A stretch of DNA of 64,000 nucleotides. Source: Planctomycetes bacterium ADurb.Bin069 (GTDB lineage Bacteria; Planctomycetota; UBA8108; UBA8890; UBA8898). Location of the stretch: assembly GCA_002070955.1 (NCBI GenBank), contig MWEK01000010.1, forward strand, positions 1-64,000, written 5' to 3'. This document shows positions 1 to 6,365 of the stretch, one piece after another (position 1 is the stretch's first letter; every line of letters starts with the position of its first letter). The notes below the pieces were generated by a model. The model saw nothing but the letters and a program-made list of their open reading frames with translations. It was not told the DNA's origin and searched no databases. A program made the position numbers and the translations under genes.

Positions 1-122
1 TCGCTGGCGGGATACGGGCGAGGATTGAGGCGGGGATCAGCGGAGAAGGCGGGGTACTTCGCTTATGCCGACGCGGGGTATGATGGGGGACTCCCGAGCG
101 GGGTACGCGGGGGCTCTCCGTG

Positions 123-353
123 TCACCCAATCTGAGAATCTCGTCCCGCCCCCGAAGCAATCAATGTGGGAGTCAGCACCCATCCCGGGATAATGACGGC
201 GACTTCCTGGTACTTGGCATGCAGGCTTCGGACGATGTCTTCAGCCACCTCGCCAGAACCACCCCCAGTCTCCAGAATCAAGTCGAGCTTCGATCCTTTG
301 AGCGTAAGCGTCCGGCGAAGTCCATCTGGCGCGCCGGCTGTCTGACGGCATAA
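123..353 (-). pseudogene. Remnant of a ClpP/SDH-class serine peptidase-like gene
   Basis: On the minus strand an open stretch of about 77 codons, closed by stops at both ends and without a plausible start codon, reads like the core of the SppA/ClpP-fold 'serine dehydrogenase proteinase' (SDH) family. A strand of the form LDLILETGGGSGEVAEDIV (oxyanion-type glycine loop) is followed by a helix and VAVIIPGWVLTPTLIASGAG, where the family usually has a small-Ser-Ala-Gly nucleophile turn. The nucleophile Ser is not visible, so the fragment looks dead. It lies inside the mobile element, next to another gene remnant, which suggests old insertion debris. The match is by pattern memory only. Confidence 0.38.
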
Positions 354-590
354 TCACCGCCATGGGCCAACCGGCTTCCCGCCGAAAGCACTCCCGACGA
401 CGAGCTCCCGCCGCTGTTGCGGGAGATGCTCGAGCGCTATGCCGCGTCGGGGAAGCCTCCCGGCTACATTCCCAAGCCCCCGGCCTCTCCGGCGGCCGAC
501 GCCGAAGCAGGTAATCACCGCGCAGGCGGCCAGGACGGGGATGCGAACCGCGACCACAACAACAACAGCCCCGAGGAGGCAATCGCATGA
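354..590 (+). pseudogene. C-terminal remnant of an upstream element gene (possibly transposase)
   Basis: An open frame without a start codon follows the stop at 351-353 and ends at the TGA that overlaps the ATG of the ExeA-like ATPase (ATGA, 587-590). From about 390 it codes for DDELPPLLREMLERYAASG, then a Pro/Ala/Asn-rich hydrophilic tail. That looks like a genuine protein C terminus, and the 4-base overlap suggests it was once translationally coupled to the ATPase. ATPases of this kind often follow a DDE (Mu/Tn7/Tn5053-like) transposase, so a truncated transposase is the best guess. The N-terminal part is absent and no DDE motif can be seen. Confidence 0.4.
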
Positions 591-1438
591 ACGGCAAGAA
601 ATCGAAGAAGCTGCTGGCGCTCTACGGCCTCAAGTGGAACCCGTTCAGCCCGGGGCTGCCCGGCGAGGCCCTCTGGATCGGCAAGCAGATCGAGTACTTT
701 CTCTGGCGCATGGAGCAGCAGGTTTTCCAGGGCGGCTTCGCCATGGTGACCGGCGAGCCGGGGGCCGGGAAGTCGGTCGTGTTGCGTCTCCTGGCCGAAC
801 GCCTGGGCCGGATTCGCGATGTGCAGATCGGCGTCCTGAGCCGGCCCCAGAGCCGGGTGGCGGACTTCTACCGGGAGATGAGCGAGATCTTCGGCGTGAA
901 GCTCTCGGCCTCGAACCGCTGGGGCGGCTTCAAGGTGCTGCGAGACAAGTGGCGCACGCACGTCGAGACGACGCTCATGCGGCCGGTGTTGCTCATCGAC
1001 GAGGCGCAGGAGCTGCCCGCCGAGACGCTCTCTGAGCTCCGGTTGCTCCAGAGCGCGAATTTCGATTCCCTGTCGTATCTGACGGCGGTGCTGTGCGGCG
1101 ATGCGCGGCTGCCGGCGCTGCTGCGGCACACCGAGCTCATGCCGGTCGAGAGCCGTATTCGCACCCGCATCGTGCTTGAGTACGCGTCCCGCGACGAGCT
1201 CCTCGAGCTGCTCCAGCACATCCTGGAGAAGGCCGGCAACCACACGCTGCTGACGAAAGAAGCCTCCGAGGCCCTGGTGGACCACTGCGCCGGCAACGTC
1301 CGTGCGCTCATGCACATGGGGGCGGAGCTGCTGGAGGCGGCCGTTGCCGCGGAGGCGCCCCAGATCGACGAGAAGCTGTACCTGGAGATCTTCGCCGCGC
1401 CGCCGGCACGGGCGGCCAAGCCGCGGCGCGTGCGCTGA
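587..1438 (+). CDS. ExeA/TniB-like AAA+ ATPase
   Basis: This 283-residue AAA+ ATPase has Walker A GEPGAGKS at about 56-63 and Walker B VLLIDEAQE at about 134-142. The N terminus (LLALYGLKWNPFSPG) is typical of the ExeA/GspA-like and TniB/TnsC-like ATPases carried by mobile elements. In transposons of the Tn7/Tn5053/Mu type such proteins regulate the transposase or target choice; in secretion systems ExeA helps assemble the secretin. The neighbours here are a gene remnant, a second P-loop ATPase and an integrase, which favours a mobile-element role. A strong Shine-Dalgarno (GAGGAGG, 571-578) supports ATG 587. The stop is 12 bases before the next ATG, so the two ATPases are probably co-transcribed. 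Confidence 0.85.
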   Translation: MNGKKSKKLLALYGLKWNPFSPGLPGEALWIGKQIEYFLWRMEQQVFQGGFAMVTGEPGAGKSVVLRLLAERLGRIRDVQIGVLSRPQSRVADFYREMSEIFGVKLSASNRWGGFKVLRDKWRTHVETTLMRPVLLIDEAQELPAETLSELRLLQSANFDSLSYLTAVLCGDARLPALLRHTELMPVESRIRTRIVLEYASRDELLELLQHILEKAGNHTLLTKEASEALVDHCAGNVRALMHMGAELLEAAVAAEAPQIDEKLYLEIFAAPPARAAKPRRVR

Positions 1439-1450
1439 GCGGAGGTGATC

Positions 1451-2452
1451 ATGGACACGAGAGCCGCACCTCCGGCGTCGCCCCTGTCGACAGTCCGCAT
1501 TGGCGAGCTCCCCATCGGCCAGGGCGCGCAGCGCTGGCTGATCGAGGGCCTCTGGGGCGCATCGTGCGTGGGACTTATCGGGGGCAGCCCCAAGGTCGGG
1601 AAGTCGTGGCTCGGTCTGGACATGGCGGTCAGCGTCGCGACCGGCACGCCGTGCATGGGCGCGTTTCGTGTCACCGAGCCGGGCCCCGTGCTTGTCTATC
1701 TGGCGGAGGATGCGCTGCCGGTCGTGCGGGAACGTGTGGCGGGGCTTGCGCGGCAACGCGGTGTCGCGCTCGACGGCATGGACGTGCACGTGATCACGGA
1801 GCCAGTCCTGAGGCTCGATCGCGAGCCCGATCGCACGCGGCTCATGGCGAGCGCGGCCAGGCTTGCGCCGCGGCTGATTCTGCTCGACCCGCTGGTCAGA
1901 TTACACGCGGCTCACGAGAACGACGCCACCGAGATCGCGCAGCTCCTGTCGTACTTCCGCGACCTGCAGCGCCGGCTCGAAACCGCCGTGATTCTCGTCC
2001 ATCACACACGCAAGAACGGCGGCGGCGGGGCCAACGCCGGTCAGAGCCTGCGCGGCTCGAGCGATTTCTGGGCATGGTCGGACTGCAACCTGTACCTGCG
2101 GCGGGTGAAGGACGAGGTCGTGCTCTCCATGGAGCACCGCGCCGCGCCGGCATCCAAGCCCGTGAGCCTCAAGCTCGTCACGACCGATCCGGAGGCGATC
2201 CATCTCCGGGCCGTCGGGACCGTCGCCGCCCCGCAGAGCGAAAGCGGCGAGCACGGATCGGACACCGCCGCCGATCTTTCTCGCTCGGTGCTCGATGTGC
2301 TGGGGCAAGCCCCCGCCTTGACTCGCAACGCGCTCAGAAGCCGGCTCGGCGTCAAGAACGAGCGGCTGGGCCGGGTCCTCATCGAGCTCACGCAGCAGGG
2401 AAAGGTGGAGCGCACCTCTGCGGGCTGGCAGCGCAAGGCCGCCCAGGGCTGA
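1451..2452 (+). CDS. RepA-like RecA-fold ATPase (AAA_25)
   Basis: This 333-residue protein carries GGSPKVGKS (Walker A, about 44-52), an acidic YLAEDA strand (about 83-88) and RLILLDPLVRLH (Walker B, about 141-152), followed by LVHHTRKN. This is the RecA-fold layout of AAA_25 / RepA-type plasmid replicative helicases. The C-terminal 70 residues look like a winged-helix DNA-binding domain (SVLDVLGQ...ERLGRVLIELTQQGKVER). The start was set at ATG 1451 because GGAGG (1441-1445) sits at the right distance; an in-frame GTG lies at 1445. In an integrative element it could be a replication helicase or a helicase loader for the excised form. That role is inferred from the family and neighbours. Confidence 0.82.
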   Translation: MDTRAAPPASPLSTVRIGELPIGQGAQRWLIEGLWGASCVGLIGGSPKVGKSWLGLDMAVSVATGTPCMGAFRVTEPGPVLVYLAEDALPVVRERVAGLARQRGVALDGMDVHVITEPVLRLDREPDRTRLMASAARLAPRLILLDPLVRLHAAHENDATEIAQLLSYFRDLQRRLETAVILVHHTRKNGGGGANAGQSLRGSSDFWAWSDCNLYLRRVKDEVVLSMEHRAAPASKPVSLKLVTTDPEAIHLRAVGTVAAPQSESGEHGSDTAADLSRSVLDVLGQAPALTRNALRSRLGVKNERLGRVLIELTQQGKVERTSAGWQRKAAQG

Positions 2453-2464
2453 GGTGAACGCGAT

Positions 2465-2514
2465 CGTTCCTCGTTCCCTCGTTCCCTCCTATGGCGTTGA
2501 GGGAACGAGGAACG
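2465..2514. repeat. Perfect 16-bp inverted repeat with CGTTCC iterations
   Basis: The arms CGTTCCTCGTTCCCTC (2465-2480) and its exact reverse complement (2499-2514) enclose an 18-base loop. The left side also contains three tandem CGTTCC(C)T units running into the loop. It lies 12 bases after the RepA-like gene and 33 bases before the next start. It could be an intercistronic hairpin controlling the downstream gene, an iteron or origin-type site, or a protein-binding site. There is no T-tract, so it is not a simple intrinsic terminator. Confidence 0.8.
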
Positions 2515-2547
2515 GTCGGTGTCGTACGTTTCTCCGAGAGAATTCCC

Positions 2548-3000
2548 ATGGCGGTGGAGAAGAACCCGATCGATACCGCGCGCATCCGCCGGTCGCCTGC
2601 CGCCGGCTTCGGCTGGGTCGACCGCCGTTTCGTCCGCGACGGCCACATCGTCGATCTGCCGCGTGAGGCCGTCACGCTTTACTTCTTCTTGGCCGCCGTC
2701 GCCGATCCCCAGGGGCTGAGCTTCTACGCGGACCCCACGCTCGCGAAGCTCCTCAAGCTTGACCCCTCCGAGCTTTTGTGCGCCAGGACGTGCCTTCTCC
2801 GCGCCGGGCTCATCGCCTACCGCTACCCGCTCTATCAGGTCCTGGCGTTGCCGCCGCGCACTGCGGACAGAACGTGCCCCGCACGCACGGCGCCGCAACC
2901 CCGCGTCGGCACCTTCGAGCACATCGCCGGCATCCTCGACACAGTCCTGGTCGCCGCTCCGCCCGAAGCGCAATCATCCAATCCGCCGCGTACCGATTGA
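2548..3000 (+). CDS. Small winged-helix-like protein of the mobile element
   Basis: This 150-residue protein has no catalytic motif. Residues about 18-100 (GFGWVDRRFVRDGHIVDLPR..., then a helix-rich segment with YADPTLAKLLKLDPSEL and LLRAGLIAYRYPLYQVL) look like a winged-helix domain of the replication-initiator or helper type. The C-terminal 40 residues are Pro/Ala/Thr-rich and probably disordered. ATG 2548 was preferred over in-frame ATG 2491 because 2491 lies in the loop of the 2465-2514 hairpin and has no ribosome-binding site. It follows the RepA-like ATPase in the same direction, so a joint role in element replication is plausible but unproven. Confidence 0.65.
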   Translation: MAVEKNPIDTARIRRSPAAGFGWVDRRFVRDGHIVDLPREAVTLYFFLAAVADPQGLSFYADPTLAKLLKLDPSELLCARTCLLRAGLIAYRYPLYQVLALPPRTADRTCPARTAPQPRVGTFEHIAGILDTVLVAAPPEAQSSNPPRTD

Positions 3001-3184
3001 CCGTTTCCCTCGTTTTACGTGCCCACCGCGCCCCCGATAACTGCGACCGCGCTCACACGGTCACCCCCGCCTGTCAAGAACTGAAGGGCATGAGGACCCC
3101 GAAGCGAGTCTCTTTTCCGCGACATGTGGCCGTCCCAGGCGCGGCCATGGGCGCGCGGGGGCAAGCCAGGCTTCCCGTTCTTGT

Positions 3185-4462
3185 CTATTCTTGTCGCGTG
3201 TCGGACAACGCTGCGGGCGGTTCAATCCACGGCAGCTTCCCGACCTCGGCGCGCAGCTCGTCCATCTTGAGGTGTACGTAGCGATCCGTGACCGAACGCG
3301 GCGAGTGGCCGAGGAGCTTCTGTACGGCCGCGAACGTGCAATGCCGCTCGCACCAGCTCGCGAAGGTGTGCCGGAGGTCATGGAACCGTACGCGGCGGCC
3401 GTCGACTTCCGCCAGCTCTGCGCGCTTCAGAGCCCGCGCCAGCGGTTGCGCGATCGACGCGGCCTCCAGGCCGAAAACCAGGGTCTCGCCGCCTGGGGCG
3501 CGGTGTTGCTTCGCCAGGCGCGCCTTCGCGAGCCGCTTCAGGAGCGCGACGGCCTCGGCGTGAAGCGGGACGTGGAACTGTTCGCCAGACTTCATTTCCG
3601 AGCCGTCGATTCGCAGCTCCGTCATGTCGTTCACGAGGTGTTTCCATCGAAGAGCGACGACGTTTCGCAGGCGGCATCCCGTTCGCAGCGCGAAGAGCGT
3701 GGCCGGGTACAGGTACTCGGGAGGTTTCGCTTCCTGCGACCATGGCTTCTGGCCGGCGCGACCACCGTCGGCGGAGGCGGTCCGCCGCGTCATGAACTTC
3801 TCTCGGCAGGCGACGAGTAGCGCGCGGGCTTGATCTTCGTTGAGGGCGACCCCACGGAAACGCGACTGCGACACGGCCTTCGACCAGGACTTGTGAGGCG
3901 TCATTCCCGCCGCCGGGTTCGAGTGGGTCAGGCAGTGCCTGACGCACCACGTGAAGACCCGCTTGAGGAGCGCCAGGTACTTGACCTTCGTGCGGCCGGT
4001 CCATTCCTGGCCGAGGGTGCGGAAGAGTTCCTCGACGTGTTCGAGCGTAACCTCGCCGACCGTGTTCAGCCCCTTCGCGCTGAAGTGCCGACGGACGATA
4101 CCGAGCTGCGTCTTGTAGTCCGTGTGCGTGGGCGTACGGACCTCATGCTCAATCGTGGCGAGCCAGCGGTCAAATGCGTCCTGCATGGACTCGACCTTGA
4201 TCGCCCGCTCCTCGGGGCGCTTGGCGAGTTCCTCGGCCTCCACCCGTTCGGACACGGCGATGCTGGTCACCAGGTCGCGGGCGGCGCGGACATTCCTTGG
4301 GCTCTCGCCATTCGGATCCTTCAGCACGAACGTCGTGATCTGGCCCGTGGCGATGGAGCGACGACGAACGCGCCAGGATCCGTCTTGCAGGAAGGGCGAG
4401 CGGTACGTGTGGGCGGCGCCTTCGATGGTCCAGTACGTCCGGGAGCTGCGCTTTCTGTCCAT
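3185..4462 (-). CDS. Tyrosine recombinase / integrase
   Basis: This 425-residue phage-type integrase has an N-terminal arm-binding part, a SAM-like core-binding domain (about 95-190) and a catalytic domain with every active-site residue visible: Arg in TGCR (about 264), Lys in MKSGEQ (about 291), HDLRHTFAS (His 361, Arg 364), LLGHS (His 386) and Tyr in TDRY (about 395). It should carry out site-specific integration and excision of the element. ATG 4462 was chosen because GAGGTG lies just upstream; an in-frame GTG at 4468 is the alternative. Its 5' end faces the tRNA-Arg-derived attachment site 190 bases away, the usual arrangement. A stretch of about 30 residues rich in Gly/Arg/Lys (about 225-247) is inserted before the catalytic Arg. 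Confidence 0.95.
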   Translation of the reverse strand: MDRKRSSRTYWTIEGAAHTYRSPFLQDGSWRVRRRSIATGQITTFVLKDPNGESPRNVRAARDLVTSIAVSERVEAEELAKRPEERAIKVESMQDAFDRWLATIEHEVRTPTHTDYKTQLGIVRRHFSAKGLNTVGEVTLEHVEELFRTLGQEWTGRTKVKYLALLKRVFTWCVRHCLTHSNPAAGMTPHKSWSKAVSQSRFRGVALNEDQARALLVACREKFMTRRTASADGGRAGQKPWSQEAKPPEYLYPATLFALRTGCRLRNVVALRWKHLVNDMTELRIDGSEMKSGEQFHVPLHAEAVALLKRLAKARLAKQHRAPGGETLVFGLEAASIAQPLARALKRAELAEVDGRRVRFHDLRHTFASWCERHCTFAAVQKLLGHSPRSVTDRYVHLKMDELRAEVGKLPWIEPPAALSDTRQE

Positions 4463-4525
4463 GGTCACCTCGCTTTCCGGGGCGTGGTCTTAGAGCCCCG
4501 CAGAAAGTCGTGCATGATCCGATGA

Positions 4526-4576
4526 ATGTGACGCATATGTGACGGAAGTGTACCACATCGTGCAACACGGTGCAAC
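4526..4576. repeat. Paired short direct repeats upstream of the integrase (possible arm sites)
   Basis: Two pairs of direct repeats have helical spacing. ATGTGACG occurs at 4526-4533 and 4537-4544 (11 bases apart), and TGCAAC at 4561-4566 and 4571-4576 (10 bases apart). They lie between the integrase start and the attachment site, where arm-type Int or Xis binding sites are expected. They could also be operators for the integrase promoter. Confidence 0.4.
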
Positions 4577-4652
4577 TCACGAGCTATTTGTAACATGTGT
4601 TATGGTAAGTGGATATAGTATTCCTCGGGAGTTACAGCTTCTCCAGTCTCAG

Positions 4653-4699
4653 GACTTCGAATCCGACGGTTGCGTGTTCGATTCACGCCGGGCGCGCCA
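4653..4699 (+). other. Attachment site (attR): 3' half of a tRNA-Arg(TCG) gene
   Basis: The bases read as the 3' half of a tRNA. They give an anticodon loop CTTCGAA (anticodon TCG), 3' anticodon strand TCCGA, variable loop, T stem GCGTG/CACGC around TTCGATT, acceptor strand CGGGCGC, discriminator G and an encoded CCA (4697-4699). The 5' acceptor, D arm and outer anticodon stem are missing: only GGA of the 5' anticodon strand fits, and the two bases outside it (CA) do not pair. This is what integration into the anticodon-loop region of a tRNA-Arg gene leaves at the far end. The intact copy should lie left of the window, so the mobile element spans the window start to about 4650 and older chromosome begins to the right. 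Confidence 0.85.
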
Positions 4700-5264
4700 A
4701 CCTTAAGCACGGCGCCCGCGCCAATTTAGGCCAGGCGCCTTCCGCCGCCGAAAAAACGAACGAGCGGCCGGGGACTACTTGGAGAGACCACAAGGGGTCC
4801 AAAACCCGCCCGGAAGGATGCCTGGGCGGCAGCGCCTCTCCGGCGCGCCCAGCCGCGGCGAAACCCATGACCGCCTGTCACGGGGCCCGGACCGGCGGCC
4901 CTCATGCGGGGGCCGGCGACCGCCCGCTAAGCACGCTGTCAAGGCAAGGCATGTTCCGATACGCAACGCACTCCTCCCGTCTTAGATTGCACCGTCGCCA
5001 ACCGCCCCGATTGAGACACGTAGGCGGATTCGGGTTGGGACCGTGGCGACGCTTGCCGCCGGATGGTAGTCTTTGGCGGACAGCGCGGCCGGGGAACATT
5101 TTTAGGGTGCGGCGGCGCGGTTCCCATACCCCGAAAAAAATGCCCAGTTTCCCTATCTTCGATTGTCATGAAAAACACGCAATTATATCTGATTCAGAGG
5201 GCTTTGGCGGTTGGTTACGGTCGGAAAGGTAGAGGGGAAGCATGGAACTGCTGAAGGAGGTTCT
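4700..5264. other. Intergenic region, no gene recognised
   Basis: About 560 bases of G/C-rich then progressively A/T-richer DNA lie between the attachment site and the next gene. No frame shows a believable protein. The last 120 bases contain A/T-rich patches (about 5130-5190) that probably include the promoter of the downstream gene, but no convincing -35/-10 pair stands out. Confidence 0.5.
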
Positions 5265-5873
5265 ATGAAGCGGCTTCTTTCGTTTGTGTGCGTCCTATGG
5301 GCGCTTGCCTATGCCCTGCCTTCTCACGGTGAACCGGGCAAAAATTATGTTGCGGTGAAGCCCGGCGCTTACTATCCACGAGCCAGTGATCTTAGAGACG
5401 GTGATTTCGATCCGGGGTTTAACGGGGAGATCGTTATCGGACGACGGATTAACTCCAATTTGGCCGTAGAAATGGGGCTTGGTTATTTTCATGCAGAGGC
5501 GACTTATTCAAGTGCAGGCTCTTATTACGAGCAAGCCTCCCTTTTTGTGGTACCGGCAACGCTGTCTATAAAAGGAATTCTCCCTTTTGATAAACTTGAA
5601 TTGTTTGGAGTAGGAGGTGTCGGTGCGTATTACGTGCATGCTGACAACTCCTTTATAGACTCTGTTTCGTCCGAAATAGGGTCGCTGTCTGCCAGCGATT
5701 TGATCTTCGGAGGCCATATTGGAGCGGGCCTCCACTACAATATCACGCCTGACGTGTTTGTCGGAGCGGAAGGCAAGTATCTTTGGACGAGCAATGTCAA
5801 GCTGCTGGACTCACCTCTAAAGTTCAAGATGGACGGTATAATCGGAACGGCTGTTGTTGGATTTAGATTCTGA
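5265..5873 (+). CDS. Small outer-membrane beta-barrel protein
   Basis: This 202-residue protein has a signal peptide (MKRLLSFVCVLWALAYALPSHG) followed by alternating beta-strands (KNYVAVKPGAYYPRA..., LAVEMGLGYFHAEA..., IFGGHIGAGLHYNI...) and ends in a terminal aromatic strand (AVVGFRF), the signature of OmpA/OmpW-like 8-strand barrels. AAGGAGG at 5253-5259 fixes ATG 5265. The gene is noticeably lower in G+C than most of the window and stands alone, followed by a strong terminator. Its specific function (porin, adhesin or structural) cannot be told from sequence. Confidence 0.8.
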   Translation: MKRLLSFVCVLWALAYALPSHGEPGKNYVAVKPGAYYPRASDLRDGDFDPGFNGEIVIGRRINSNLAVEMGLGYFHAEATYSSAGSYYEQASLFVVPATLSIKGILPFDKLELFGVGGVGAYYVHADNSFIDSVSSEIGSLSASDLIFGGHIGAGLHYNITPDVFVGAEGKYLWTSNVKLLDSPLKFKMDGIIGTAVVGFRF

Positions 5874-5973
5874 CGATTAGTGCCGGCGCAGCTTGGCGTG
5901 TTGAGTCCTTACGTTTTTCCATAAGGGCCCATGAACAAAACTGCAATCCAGGAGCCTTATTGAAGGCCACGGT

Positions 5974-6007
5974 AAGAGCAGGATCCCAAAGGGTCCTGCT
6001 CTTTTTT
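5974..6007 (+). terminator. Rho-independent terminator
   Basis: The arms AAGAGCAGGA-(T)-CCC and GGG-TCCTGCTCTT pair over 13 base pairs with a one-base bulge and an AAA loop, followed directly by a run of six T residues. It lies 100 bases after the outer-membrane protein gene and terminates plus-strand transcription. The stem also precedes the end of the convergent M66 gene. Confidence 0.9.
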
Positions 6008-6365
6008 CGTGGTAAAACCCAGGCGCTTAAGTTGCCGGCTCGGTAGGAGTTTGCTTAGGCGGTGTCATTGTCCGGGATCAGAACCGGATCCCGGAGGACG
6101 GTCAAACGACGCCGCGTGAAGCCGTGAAACGCCGCGGCGAGGCCGGCGCGCATTTTGCGTGGGGGCGTCCCGGACTCGCCGCGGATTCGGCCCGCCTTAA
6201 CGGCCGTGAGGCTTGGCGAGTCCGTACCCCCGCGCGGAGGCGGGCGTGCGCGGCGCGGCGGCCGGCGCTGCGAGAAACGCGATGAACCGGCGTGGGGAAC
6301 CGAGGCGTGTGCGCGGGGCGTTGCCACCGCTGCACGCCCTCCGCGAGGCGCGGTCTCCCCGTCCC
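6008..6365. other. Intergenic region, no gene recognised
   Basis: About 360 G/C-rich bases lie between the terminator and the 3' end of the convergent M66 protease gene. Both strands are open in places, but the conceptual products are arginine-rich and without domain-like pattern. An imperfect inverted repeat (GGCGAGTCC around 6217-6225 against GGACTCGCC around 6173-6181) could help terminate the protease transcript. Confidence 0.45.

Noticed and set aside
439..1035. Alternative plus-strand gene overlapping the ExeA-like ATPase
   Set aside because: Arg/Pro-rich frame-shifted product; the overlapping ATPase frame has clear Walker motifs.
2465..2514. Intrinsic terminator after the RepA-like gene
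   Set aside because: The stem is strong but no T-run follows, and a likely co-transcribed gene begins 33 bases later.
2491..2547. Upstream start (ATG 2491) for the winged-helix-like protein
   Set aside because: That ATG lies in the hairpin loop without a ribosome-binding site; the extra 19 residues look unrelated to the protein.
4653..4699. Functional tRNA-Arg gene
   Set aside because: Only the 3' half is present; acceptor 5' strand, D arm and outer anticodon stem are missing, so it is an attachment-site remnant.
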